Assembly: GCF_021109255.1 (NCBI RefSeq)
Contig: NZ_JAJODG010000002.1
From: Merdimmobilis hominis
Lineage (GTDB): Bacteria; Bacillota; Clostridia; Oscillospirales; Ruminococcaceae
DNA: 64,000 nt
Reading direction: 5' to 3' (one strand)
Shown here piece by piece: positions 1 through 7,255 of this stretch (the first letter of the stretch is position 1; each line of letters starts with the position of its first letter). The position numbers and the translations under genes are program-made. The notes under the pieces are model-generated. The model was not told the DNA's origin. It worked only from the letters and a program-made list of their open reading frames with translations, and did no database searches.

Positions 1-57
1 TCTCTTTTGCTGGGAAAGACTAATCCCATAGATTTGATGAAATGGAGGGATTGTTTT

Positions 58-270
58 TTGGAAAGCGGCGTTGTCATGATGGTCGCCGGTGCAGCCACCA
101 AGGAGGCCCGGGACAAAGTGGTGGATACACTATCCAGCCTGCCAGGGGTGGAACTGGTGCAGATGTTCACCGAGACTGGGAAAATTGTAGTCTCCGGCGG
201 GGATTTGGACCCCATGGAGCTCTCCGACCGGGTAGAGGGGCTGGGGTATACAGTGCTCCTTGCAGAATAA
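58..270 (+). CDS. small HMA-fold-like protein lacking the CxxC metal site
   Basis: This 70-residue reading frame ends in LGYTVLLAE. The pattern is that of a heavy-metal-associated (ferredoxin-like) domain: a first strand VVMMVAG, a helix running to LSSLPGVE, a strand pair around GKIVVSGG, and a last helix ending VEGLGYTV. In copper chaperones the first loop reads GMxCxxC; here the aligned residues read GAATKEA, so both cysteines are absent and metal binding in the usual way is unlikely. I chose the TTG start because GGAGGG lies 8 bases upstream. An in-frame TTG near the window edge would give 87 residues, so the N-terminus is uncertain and the gene could begin outside the window. The fold assignment is by eye from pattern and length. 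The function is unknown. Confidence 0.6.
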   Translation: MESGVVMMVAGAATKEARDKVVDTLSSLPGVELVQMFTETGKIVVSGGDLDPMELSDRVEGLGYTVLLAE

Positions 271-364
271 ATAGGAGGGCCTCGCTGCTGGCCCCCAACC
301 CCCAGGTTATGCAGGGGCTGCACCCAGCCCCATTTTCTATAGGGAAGTTTCCCTGTAACTCTGG

Positions 365-905
365 TTTCCTGGGGCTTCCAGCCCCCGCACCCCCGGCCAG
401 GGCCTTTTTGCACGAAAAAGGCCCTGGACCCAAAAGCGTGTTTAAGGGGGAATAGGCAAAGCTCGCGACACAGTGCAAGCCTATTCCCCCTCAAAACTCC
501 CCCTGTGCCAAGGGTAGTCACCAAGAAAAATAGGCTTCTTACAGCGCCGCGAGGGAATCCGCGCAGCGGAAAAATCTTTCGCTCGAGGTGTGGAGAGCCT
601 CTAAGAAAGATTTTCCGAGCGTGCCTATTGTGGCGCACAGATAGGGGGGCCGGGGTCTCCCCGGCGAGCTTTGGTTCCTTTCTCTCGCCAGAAAGGAACC
701 ACGGGGGTTTGGGGGTGTGCAACGCCCCATAATGCCCCACCCCAAGATGGAATCTTGAATAGGGATCGGATACAGGGCGCAACGCCCTGCATAACGAATT
801 GTAAGATGGAATCTTACCCTGTTCTGGGGGTTTGGGGGCGTGCAGCGCCCCATAAATCCCAATCCCAAGATGGAATCTATAAGGGCCGGGTGCAGGGCGG
901 AGCGC
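365..905 (-). repeat. composite intergenic repeat family 1, copy A (inverted orientation)
   Basis: No gene is visible between the HMA-like gene and the SRP RNA promoter; the gap is filled by repeats. Read on the minus strand this copy matches copies B and C in the same order: an AAGATTCCATCTT box, a GGGGCG...CACCCCCAAACCCCCGTGG block, a hairpin with arms GGTTCCTTTC and GAAAGGAACC (673-700 on the plus strand), a second hairpin with arms GGAAAATCTTTC and GAAAGATTTTTCC, then a large inverted repeat (440-497). The arms of that last repeat, GGGGGAATAGGC and GCCTATTCCCCC, pair perfectly in this copy. A ggggcttccag..cccgcac block near 375-396 also recurs, inverted, in copy C. The short open frames inside are judged by-products, because single-base indels between copies break them. 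Confidence 0.8.
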
Positions 906-915
906 CTGCATAGCC
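697..915. repeat. tandem direct repeat inside family 1 copy A
   Basis: Two units of roughly 115 bases follow one another. Each has, in order, GGGGGTTTGGGGG, a GTGCAxCGCCCCATAA block, an AAGATGGAATCT box and a GGGCG...CGCC(C)TGCATA hairpin-like block. The units start near 705 and 826. A further AAGATGGAATCTT box lies between them near 803. Neither unit carries a credible reading frame. Confidence 0.75.
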
Positions 916-976
916 GGGGTTTGGGCGCCGGAAGCCCTGGGGAAGTTTGAATCTTTTGTAAACTGCAAAAAAAGAG

Positions 977-1005
977 TTGAGTTTTTTTCTTTCCTATAGT
1001 ATAAT
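977..1005 (+). promoter_or_regulatory. promoter of the SRP RNA gene
   Basis: TTGAGT and TATAAT are separated by exactly 17 bases, a good match to a housekeeping sigma factor promoter. The expected start of transcription, near 1012, lies just before the SRP RNA. Confidence 0.75.
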
Positions 1006-1011
1006 AAATCG

Positions 1012-1206
1012 TGCTAGTTGAAAACAGGCGGCAGGACAGAGTGTATGCTCGGTCATGCGGATATGCGGGTCCTGTGCGACAGTGCACCGTGAACCATGTC
1101 AGGCGGGGAACCGAGCAGCATTAAGCGGTCAGCAGTGTGTGCCCCAGGCAAATCTGTGTATCCGTATGACCGAGCATATACCCCTAATGGGGGATGTTCC
1201 TGCCTT
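1012..1206 (+). ncRNA. ffs: signal recognition particle RNA (4.5S/scRNA)
   Basis: This is the RNA scaffold of the signal recognition particle, which binds Ffh and directs nascent membrane proteins to the membrane. The diagnostic apical domain is clear near 1096-1127: GTCAGG, then CGG-GGAA-CCG with the GGAA tetraloop, then AGCAGCATTAAG. The asymmetric loop's 3' side is followed by TGTGTGCCCCAGGC. A long helix closes it, GTATGCTCGGTCAT (from 1043) pairing with ATGACCGAGCATATAC (near 1167-1182). Outside this, GGCAGGACA near 1031 can pair with TGTTCCTGCC near 1194-1203, followed by a T-rich run. The ends are estimated from the promoter and this helix. No Alu-type domain was recognised. The gene precedes dnaX, a common position in Firmicutes. 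Confidence 0.88.
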
Positions 1207-1237
1207 CTTTTTTTGTGGACAGCAAGGGGGGAAGGCC

Positions 1238-2869
1238 ATGTATCAAGCGTTATATCGAAAATACCGCCCCAAAACCTTTGAAGATGTCGTCGGGCAGGAG
1301 CATATCACCACCACCCTCAAAAACGAGATCGCGGGGGGTAAGCCTTCCCATGCCTATCTGTTCACCGGCAGCCGGGGAACCGGCAAAACCACCTGTTCCA
1401 AAATCCTGGCCAAAGCGGTCAACTGCCCCAACCAAGCGGGGGGGAACCCCTGTGGGGTGTGCGACATCTGCCGGGGGATTGAGGACGGCTCTATCCTGGA
1501 TGTGGTGGAGATTGACGCCGCCAGCAACAACGGGGTGGACAACATCCGCGACCTGCGGGACGAGGCCAACTTCACCCCAGCGGTGGCAAAGTACCGGGTG
1601 TATATCATCGACGAGGCCCACATGCTCTCCACCGGGGCGTTCAACGCCCTTTTGAAGATCATGGAGGAGCCGCCGGAGCATGTCATCTTCATCCTGGCCA
1701 CCACCGAGGTCCACAAGATTCCAGCCACGGTGCTCTCCCGGTGCCAGCGGTTTGACTTCAAGCGGATCAGCGGGGACGAGCTCTCCGGCCGGCTGCAATA
1801 TGTGGCCCAGCAGGAGGGGTTTGCCCTGGCAGAGGACGCGGCGCTGCTCATCGCCCGGCTGTCGGATGGGGGCATGCGGGACGCCATCTCCCTTTTGGAC
1901 TTGTGCTCCTCCTACAGCCACGACATCACCCTCTCCACCGTGGCGGACGCCGCCGGTGTGGTGGGGCAGGACCATCTCTTCTCCCTGGATGAGGCCATCG
2001 CCTCCCGGGACCCGGCTCAGGCTCTGGCCCAAATCGAGGCCTTGGGGGAGCGGTCGGTGGACCCGGAACGGCTCTGCGAACAGCTGATCGGCCACTTCCG
2101 GGATTTGATGATTGCCTCTTCGGTAGCCGATCCGGGGCCCCTCCTCACCTGTATGCCCAGCGAGCAGGAACAGCTGAAAACCCACGCCAAAGCTTTCCCC
2201 ATGGGGGAAATCCTGTATATCCTCACCGTGCTTCAGGACTGCCTGGGCCGAATGGCCAAGACCACCCTGCGCAAAACCGAGCTGGAGATGGCAGCCATCC
2301 GGCTGTGCAGCCCCCAGCTCTCCACCCTGCCAGAGGGGATCCTCGCCCGGCTGGAGCGGTTGGAGCGGGCCCTCACCGCCGGGGCATTCCCCCAAGGTGG
2401 ACAAGCGCCCGCCCCTCTTGCCAAGGAAGCTTCCGCTGCCCCCAAGGCGGCGGAGGAACCCGCCGGCGGCGGGGGAGAGGACCTGCCATCCCCGACGGCG
2501 GAAATCCCGCCGCCCCCAACCCCCAAAGAGGAGAAGGTGGCCGTCCCATTTGGCCCTTGGCAGCAGGTGCTGGAACGGCTGGAACAGCTCAACGGGGCGC
2601 TCTATGGGGCTCTTAGCGGCTCCAGTGCCTATGAGTGCGAAGGGGTGCTGCTCATCGACTGCAAAAACCCCATGTTCCTCTCCCTTATCCGGGACAATGA
2701 TTATTCCCGCAAAAGCATCCGGCAGGCGGTGATGGAAGTCACCGGCCGAAAGCTCCGCTTGGGGCCTTACAAGCCGGAACAGTATCAGACAAAACCGTCA
2801 CAACCCGATCCTTTGGAGGACTTTTTAAACAATCTGTCCCTGCCCCAGGAGTCGGTTGAAATATTGTAA
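1238..2869 (+). CDS. dnaX: DNA polymerase III subunit gamma/tau
   Basis: This is the clamp-loader ATPase that assembles the beta clamp on primed DNA and organises the replicase. The 543 residues start MYQALYRKYRP. A Walker A motif GSRGTGKTT is at about residues 44-52, zinc ligands at Cys63, Cys72, Cys75 and Cys78, a Walker B YIIDEAH and the LSRCQRFDF sensor motif. A proline- and alanine-rich linker near residues 390-430 separates the ATPase from a C-terminal domain. The ATG has AAGGGGGGAAGG immediately upstream; the longer frame would run back through the SRP RNA and is rejected. It leads a dnaX-ybaB-recR operon with short gaps, a very common replication/repair arrangement. No programmed frameshift signal was identified. 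Confidence 0.96.
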   Translation: MYQALYRKYRPKTFEDVVGQEHITTTLKNEIAGGKPSHAYLFTGSRGTGKTTCSKILAKAVNCPNQAGGNPCGVCDICRGIEDGSILDVVEIDAASNNGVDNIRDLRDEANFTPAVAKYRVYIIDEAHMLSTGAFNALLKIMEEPPEHVIFILATTEVHKIPATVLSRCQRFDFKRISGDELSGRLQYVAQQEGFALAEDAALLIARLSDGGMRDAISLLDLCSSYSHDITLSTVADAAGVVGQDHLFSLDEAIASRDPAQALAQIEALGERSVDPERLCEQLIGHFRDLMIASSVADPGPLLTCMPSEQEQLKTHAKAFPMGEILYILTVLQDCLGRMAKTTLRKTELEMAAIRLCSPQLSTLPEGILARLERLERALTAGAFPQGGQAPAPLAKEASAAPKAAEEPAGGGGEDLPSPTAEIPPPPTPKEEKVAVPFGPWQQVLERLEQLNGALYGALSGSSAYECEGVLLIDCKNPMFLSLIRDNDYSRKSIRQAVMEVTGRKLRLGPYKPEQYQTKPSQPDPLEDFLNNLSLPQESVEIL

Positions 2870-2889
2870 AACATTGGAGGACTATCGAT

Positions 2890-3240
2890 ATGAAAGCAAG
2901 ACTGCCCCAGGGCTATGGCAAAGCGCCGGCCAACAACATGAACAGCATGATCAAACAAGCTCAGAAAATGCAGGAAGAACTGGCCAAAAAACAGGCCGAG
3001 CTGGATGAGATGGAGTTTTCCACCACTGCAGGCGGCGGCGTTGTCACCGTGGTGATGAACGGCAAAAAAGAGATGAAATCCCTGACCATCAAACCCGAGA
3101 TCGTCAACGCCGACGACATCGAGATGCTCCAGGACCTGATTATGGCCGCCACCAATGAGGCGCTGCGCACCATCGAGGAAAAAACAGCCCAGGAGATGGA
3201 CAAAATCACCGGCGGACTGAACATCCCCGGCTTGATGTAA
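2890..3240 (+). CDS. ybaB: YbaB/EbfC-family nucleoid-associated protein
   Basis: This is a small DNA-binding protein of the YbaB/EbfC family, which dimerises and coats DNA. The 116 residues contain the family pattern: an amphipathic helix MNSMIKQAQKMQEELAKKQ, then a GGGVVTVVMNGKKEMKSLTI sheet region, and a helical tail with LIMAATNEAL and a terminal GGLNIPGLM. The ATG follows GGAGGACTATCGAT closely. It sits between dnaX and recR, the classical order, and is presumably co-transcribed with both. The N-terminal ~15 residues before the conserved helix are somewhat longer and more basic than usual. Confidence 0.95.
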   Translation: MKARLPQGYGKAPANNMNSMIKQAQKMQEELAKKQAELDEMEFSTTAGGGVVTVVMNGKKEMKSLTIKPEIVNADDIEMLQDLIMAATNEALRTIEEKTAQEMDKITGGLNIPGLM

Positions 3241-3247
3241 CCTTCCC

Positions 3248-3847
3248 ATGGCATACAATGTCCTGCCCTTGACCCGGCTGATTGAGCAGTTTGAACGGCT
3301 GCCGGGCATCGGCAAAAAGACGGCCCAGCGGCTGGCCTTTTATGTGCTGGGATTGCCCCAGGAAAAGGCCCAGGAGTTCGCCAACGCCATCCTGGACGCC
3401 AAGGAGAAGATCAAGCGGTGCGCGGTCTGCCAGAACCTGACCGACGAGGAGCTTTGCCCCATCTGCCGCAGCGCTGACCGGGACCGCTCCATCCTCTGTG
3501 TGGTGGAGGACCCCCGGGACGTCATTGCCTTTGAGCGCACCAAGGAGTATCACGGCCTGTACCATGTGCTCCACGGGCTCATCTCCCCCATGGACGGCAT
3601 CGGCCCTGAACAGTTGACCATTAAGGAACTGCTGGCCCGCCTCCAATCCGGAGAGGTGCAGGAGGTGGTCATGGCCACCAACCCCACGGTGGAAGGGGAA
3701 GCCACCGCCATGTATGTGGCCCGGCTCCTCAAGCCCCTGGGTATCAAGGTGACCCGCCTGGCCTATGGCATCCCAGTGGGCGGCAACCTGGAATATGCCG
3801 ATGAGGTGACCCTGTACCGCGCCTTGGAGGGCAGAAGCGAAATTTAA
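3248..3847 (+). CDS. recR: recombination mediator protein RecR
   Basis: RecR works with RecO (and RecF) to load RecA on gapped DNA. The 199 residues have the expected domain order: a helix-hairpin-helix LPGIGKKTAQRLAF near the N-terminus, a four-cysteine zinc finger (CAVC followed by CPIC, about residues 58-73), then a Toprim domain with VVEDPRDVIAFE and ATNPTVEGEAT. The length is normal. It begins 7 bases after ybaB and ends the operon. No convincing rho-independent terminator follows; family 1 repeat copy B begins about 40 bases downstream. Confidence 0.97.
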   Translation: MAYNVLPLTRLIEQFERLPGIGKKTAQRLAFYVLGLPQEKAQEFANAILDAKEKIKRCAVCQNLTDEELCPICRSADRDRSILCVVEDPRDVIAFERTKEYHGLYHVLHGLISPMDGIGPEQLTIKELLARLQSGEVQEVVMATNPTVEGEATAMYVARLLKPLGIKVTRLAYGIPVGGNLEYADEVTLYRALEGRSEI

Positions 3848-3884
3848 AAGGGGCTTCCTGAGGCTTTCAGACCCTAACCCCCCC

Positions 3885-4345
3885 ATTCAAGATTCCATCT
3901 TGTGGCAGGTTTTATGGGGCGCTGCCCGCCCCCAAACCCCCGTGGTCCCTATCTAGCGAGAGAAAGGAACCAAAGCTCGCCGGGGAGACCCTGGTCCCCC
4001 TATTTGTGCGCCACAATGGGAACGCTCGGAAAATCTTTCTTAGAGGTTTCCCCACCTCGGGCGAAAGATTTTTCCGCTGGCGCGGATGCCCTCGCGGGGC
4101 TGCAAAAGGTCTATTTTTCTTGGTAGCCCACCCAGGAACAGGGAGATTTTTAAGGGGGCACAGTCAGCTAACGCTGACCGTACTGACTTCAACTGTGCCG
4201 CGTGCTGTTCGGCCCCTCTTAAATGTGCTTTTTGGTAGCCCAGCTTTGTTGGGCTGGGCTTTCTTTCACATAAAAAAGGGAGCGCGGGTGTGGGGGCGCG
4301 GGCCCCCACAAATCAATTCCAAGATGCAATCTTGAGCTCGGCAGG
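3885..4345 (+). repeat. composite intergenic repeat family 1, copy B
   Basis: This fills the gap between recR and the gtrA-family gene, which holds no credible gene. The order of blocks is the same as in copies A and C: AAGATTCCATCTT, GGGGCG and CCCCCAAACCCCCGTGG, the CGAGAGAAAGGAACC hairpin, a CGCCACAATGGG block, the GGAAAATCTTTC/GAAAGATTTTTCC hairpin, then the inverted repeat at 4147-4224 with outer arms TTTTAAGGGGG and CCCCTCTTAAA, and finally an AAGATGCAATCTT box near 4320. The centre of the last inverted repeat, from GGGGGCACAGTCAGC onward, is nearly identical for about 60 bases to copy D 41 kb away. Confidence 0.82.
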
Positions 4346-4422
4346 AGAGCCTCTTACAAGAAAAAAGCCCTTTCTCCTTCGGCTTTTGGGCAGGGGAAGG
4401 GCGAAGGCGAGGCGATACCAGC

Positions 4423-4833
4423 ATGGAACAGATCAAGGCCCTCCTCCAGGGGGACAATCTGAAAAAGTTTTTGAAGTTTGCCCTCACCGGCGTGGGAAAC
4501 ACCTTAGTGGATTTGATCCTTTTTCGGGTGCTCTATACCTATTTGGGGGTGAACATCTATCTCTCCCAGGTGTGCAGCTATTCGGCGGGGATGCTCAACA
4601 GCTACGTGGTCAACCGCAGCTGGACCTTCCGCTCCAAGGAGAAGTTCTTTAGCGCCCAAATGGTCCGGTTTTTGGCCTTGGGCGGGTTGATGCTCGCTTT
4701 GAGCACCGGCTTGCTCTACCTGTTCACCGGCTGGGGCCTTTCTGGGATGGCCGCCAAGCTGTTGACCACCGGCCTTGTTTTGGTGGTCAATTTCCTCTTG
4801 AGCAAGCTGTGGGTCTTCCGCAGTGGGAAATAA
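4423..4833 (+). CDS. GtrA-family membrane protein
   Basis: GtrA-like proteins are small polytopic membrane proteins thought to help move undecaprenyl-linked sugars across the membrane. The 136 residues show four hydrophobic segments. They also show the family signatures FLKFALTGVGNTLVDLILF near the N-terminus, SYVVNRSWTFRS in the middle, and a second similar motif FLLSKLWVFRSGK at the C-terminus. The length is typical. It stands alone, with no glycosyltransferase neighbour, so its lipid-linked sugar cannot be inferred. The ATG is preceded by a purine-rich AAGGGCGAAGGCGAGG stretch. Confidence 0.88.
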   Translation: MEQIKALLQGDNLKKFLKFALTGVGNTLVDLILFRVLYTYLGVNIYLSQVCSYSAGMLNSYVVNRSWTFRSKEKFFSAQMVRFLALGGLMLALSTGLLYLFTGWGLSGMAAKLLTTGLVLVVNFLLSKLWVFRSGK

Positions 4834-4847
4834 ACCCAAGCTCTGAA

Positions 4848-4876
4848 AAGGCCCCTTGCATGGGGAAGGGGCTTTG
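4848..4876 (+). terminator. terminator-like hairpin after the gtrA-family gene
   Basis: AAGGCCCCTT and AAGGGGCTTT form a stem around a short GCATGGGG loop. The T run is weak. The hairpin overlaps the promoter of smpB. Confidence 0.5.
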
Positions 4877-4885
4877 TGGTATACT
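4856..4885 (+). promoter_or_regulatory. promoter of smpB
   Basis: TTGCAT and TATACT are spaced 18 bases apart, about 60 bases before the smpB start. The -35 box lies inside the preceding hairpin. Confidence 0.6.
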
Positions 4886-4944
4886 CACAAAAGGGATTTC
4901 CACCCCATATTTGAGGCGATCTTTGGAAAGGAGTGGCTGGCTTC

Positions 4945-5406
4945 ATGGCCAAATTGGAAACCAAAACCATTGCCGTCAACAAAAAAGCCCGCCACGACTA
5001 TTTCGTCGAGGAGAGCTTTGAAACCGGGATTGTCTTAGCTGGCACCGAGGTGAAATCCCTGCGGGCCGGCACGGTCAACCTGAAAGACAGCTGGTGCGAT
5101 ATCGAAAATGGCGAGATCTTTGTCAAACAGATGCACATCAGCCCTTATGAAAAAGGGAATATTTTCAATAAAGATCCTATGCGCACCCGCAAACTGCTGA
5201 TGCACCGGCGGGAAATCCACCGGCTCCTGGGGCTGCTCAAACAGGAGGGGTATACCTTGATCCCCCTCTCCTTGTATTTCAAAGGCTCCCGGGTGAAATT
5301 GCAGCTGGGCTTGTGCAAGGGTAAAAAACTCTACGACAAACGGGAAGACGCCGCCAAGCGGGATGCCAAACGGGATATTGACCGGGCTCTGAAACAGCGG
5401 CGCTGA
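4945..5406 (+). CDS. smpB: SsrA-binding protein SmpB
   Basis: SmpB binds tmRNA and places it in the A site of stalled ribosomes for trans-translation. The 153 residues start MAKLETKTIAVNKKARHDYF and contain the family motifs GTEVKSLRAG, NLKDSW, HISPYEKGN, RRKLL-like TRKLLMHRREI and the basic C-terminal tail KLYDKREDAAKRDAKRDIDR. I chose this ATG because it begins the conserved MAK-like N-terminus. A GTG 12 bases upstream is too close to the GGAAAGGAG ribosome binding site. Its partner ssrA follows after 44 bases. Confidence 0.96.
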   Translation: MAKLETKTIAVNKKARHDYFVEESFETGIVLAGTEVKSLRAGTVNLKDSWCDIENGEIFVKQMHISPYEKGNIFNKDPMRTRKLLMHRREIHRLLGLLKQEGYTLIPLSLYFKGSRVKLQLGLCKGKKLYDKREDAAKRDAKRDIDRALKQRR

Positions 5407-5450
5407 CCAAACATTCAATTCCGGGGAGACAAGGGTTTCCCCTCATATTT

Positions 5451-5798
5451 GGGGGCGTAAAGGTTTCGACGGGGATTGTGCAGTGTGAGAAGCGAGTAGA
5501 GGCGCACGACCTCTATAAAACGTGACTTTTTAAAAATAAACGCTAACGATAACGTTGCATTTGCTGCTTAATTAAGCAGCCGTCTTGCCCCGGAGTACCA
5601 CGGCTGGGAACAAGGCGTCGATGAGTGGTGAACGATCCGTCTGAGCTCCTCGTAAGACAGGATTGTATTAGGGGATACCAAAGCCTTTAGCCTGTTTGCC
5701 GGCGATTGGCTGCGGGAAACTTAAAAGACAAACTGCACTCGGAGATGCTTGCATGAATCGGTTTTCGGACGGGGGTTCAATTCCCCCCGCCTCCACCA
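5451..5798 (+). ncRNA. ssrA: transfer-messenger RNA (tmRNA)
   Basis: tmRNA rescues stalled ribosomes and tags the incomplete protein for proteolysis. The 5' end GGGGGCG pairs with CGCCTCC just before the encoded CCA at the 3' end. The T arm GGGGGTTCAATTCCCCC and the 5' AAAGGTTTCGAC element are classical. The tag frame (5542-5571) most likely encodes ANDNVAFAA followed by TAA, and ends in the Ala-Ala expected for proteolytic tags; the resume codon is inferred as GCT. smpB lies directly upstream. The 3' end is a common integration site, and a recombinase remnant follows it here. Confidence 0.97.
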
Positions 5799-5799
5799 C

Positions 5800-6013
5800 T
5801 TAAACCCGCATTAGAATGCGGGTTTTTCTTTTTGTAGAGTGGTTTGCACCACGGGTTGCACCACACTTTTTCAGAGCTATCGGATGCATTTTTATAAAAT
5901 TTAGGGCGGTGCAGCTTTCTTTTTGTTTGGATAATTTCTGAAAAGATGGCATCCAGATTTTCAGCGGTTTTCGCCATTTCACCCTGCATTTCATGGCCGT
6001 ATACCCAAATGGG
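5800..6013 (-). pseudogene. probable remnant of a tyrosine recombinase (integrase) C-terminus
   Basis: On the minus strand, directly after the ansA stop codon, the frame reads WVYGHEMQGEMAKTAENLDA and then IFSEII. This resembles the tail of phage-type integrases, where a Y-x-H motif is followed by an EM..xAA.KLDAIF helix. Nothing upstream of the Y-x-H motif remains: no catalytic Arg-His-x-x-Arg box is present, and ansA begins at once. The fragment points toward the 3' end of ssrA, the usual arrangement of an integrase beside its attachment site. The downstream residues run into the ssrA terminator and are probably not meaningful. The assignment rests on a short motif and position. Confidence 0.45.
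5804..5834 (+). terminator. rho-independent terminator of ssrA
   Basis: AACCCGCATT, loop AGA, ATGCGGGTT and then TTTCTTTTT form a canonical terminator directly after the CCA end. Confidence 0.9.
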
Positions 6014-7012
6014 TTACAGTAGAAGATCGTCGTTGATGCGGGTGTACAAAAGCTCCTTGACCTGGGCATAGTCCTTGGTCTTGGCCAAAATCCACATCAA
6101 CTTGGTCACTGCTGCCTCCACTGTCATGTCATACGCCTGGAGCACATTATACTGGTTCAGCGCTTTAAAGCCCACCTCGTAGATGCTCATGTCGCTCCCC
6201 TCGGAGACCACCTGGGTTGCCACCACCACAATCCTGCCCTTCTGGGTCAAGGTCTCCAGTTTGGAAAGAAAATTTCGCTGATCGGCAAAGGGGAGGCCGC
6301 CTACTCCATAGCTCTCGATGACCACCGCATCGTAGTGGTCACCGATGTAATCCAGAATATCCGGCTCCATGCCGGGGATGAGTTTGAGCAGGAACACGCG
6401 GGGATTGATGGCGTCGTAAAACCGCACGGGACCCTTTTGTTCCTCCGGGCGGACATAGCGGACAATCCGCCGGTCGTCGATAAAGGCTGCAGAGGGGAAG
6501 TTGATGCTCTCAAAAGCACCGTAGCTTTTGGATTTGGTCTTTTTGGCCCGAGTTCCCACAATAGCTAGGCCGGAGAACACCAGGTACACCCCCCGCACCC
6601 CTTCTTCACAGGCAAAACGGAAGCTATCCAGCAGGTTTTTGGCTGCGTCGGTGATGGGGTCGCTGATGGGCTTCTGGGCGCCGGTGAGGATGATGGGCTT
6701 GTCCGCATCCTGGATGAGGTAGGAGAGGGCAGCTGCCGTATAAGCCATGGTGTCGGTCCCGTGGGAGAGGACAAACCCATCGTACTGGTCGTAGTTTTCC
6801 CGGATGGTTTTAGCCATTAACAGCCAGTATTCCGGCTGGATATTGGTACTGTCAATGCTCAAAATCTGTACCGCGTCCACCTGGCAGATGGCTGCCACAC
6901 CGGGGATGTATTCCAAAAGCTCCTGGCAGTTGGTACCCGGGGAGAGGCCGTTTTCCGTCTGTTTGGAGGCAATGGTGCCGCCGGTGGTGATCAATAGGAT
7001 TTTTTTATTCAT
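6014..7012 (-). CDS. ansA: L-asparaginase, type I
   Basis: This enzyme hydrolyses L-asparagine to aspartate and ammonia. The 332 residues start MNKKILLITTGGTIASK, with the first active-site threonine motif TTGGTIAS at residues 9-16 and the second motif SHGTDTMAYTAAALSYL near residues 85-100. ILTGAQKPISD and the C-terminal domain with ESYGVGGLPF are also typical. No signal peptide is visible, which supports a cytoplasmic type I enzyme. AAAAAAGGAG precedes the ATG. It is a single gene facing ssrA, with its own promoter upstream. Confidence 0.93.
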   Translation of the reverse strand: MNKKILLITTGGTIASKQTENGLSPGTNCQELLEYIPGVAAICQVDAVQILSIDSTNIQPEYWLLMAKTIRENYDQYDGFVLSHGTDTMAYTAAALSYLIQDADKPIILTGAQKPISDPITDAAKNLLDSFRFACEEGVRGVYLVFSGLAIVGTRAKKTKSKSYGAFESINFPSAAFIDDRRIVRYVRPEEQKGPVRFYDAINPRVFLLKLIPGMEPDILDYIGDHYDAVVIESYGVGGLPFADQRNFLSKLETLTQKGRIVVVATQVVSEGSDMSIYEVGFKALNQYNVLQAYDMTVEAAVTKLMWILAKTKDYAQVKELLYTRINDDLLL

Positions 7013-7074
7013 GAAAGTGCGCTCCTTTTTTACTGTCTATTCCCCTTTGAGATGGAAGGGGGAAACCAATTCTC

Positions 7075-7103
7075 AGTATACGGAAGGGGGCTCACGAATT
7101 CAA
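7075..7103 (-). promoter_or_regulatory. promoter of ansA
   Basis: On the minus strand TTGAAT and TATACT are 17 bases apart, about 65 bases before the ansA start. Confidence 0.6.
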
Positions 7104-7255
7104 CTGGAATTTCCTTTCTGCCGGATTTTTGGACAACTGCGACAGGAAAAGTCTGCCACACCAGGGGAATCTGTGCTACAATACTGGCAGAAGCCATTCT
7201 TGCGGGGAAGTCCAGCTCCCCCGCACCCGGCTAGGCGGTTTATCAAGATTGCATT

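Noticed and set aside
1055..1237. N-terminal extension of dnaX back to 1055
   Set aside because: This stretch is the SRP RNA; the good ribosome binding site and the conserved MYQALYRKYRP start lie at 1238.
1250..2404. Long minus-strand open frame opposite dnaX
   Set aside because: It is an antisense artefact of GC-rich coding sequence; the plus strand is an unmistakable dnaX.
3902..4126. Conserved open frame inside family 1 copies (starts MGRC-PPNPRG, then RERNQSSPGRP) as a real small protein gene
   Set aside because: The frame is similar in all three copies, but single-base indels shift it in copy A, no ribosome binding site is present, and the conservation tracks the hairpins instead of codon positions.
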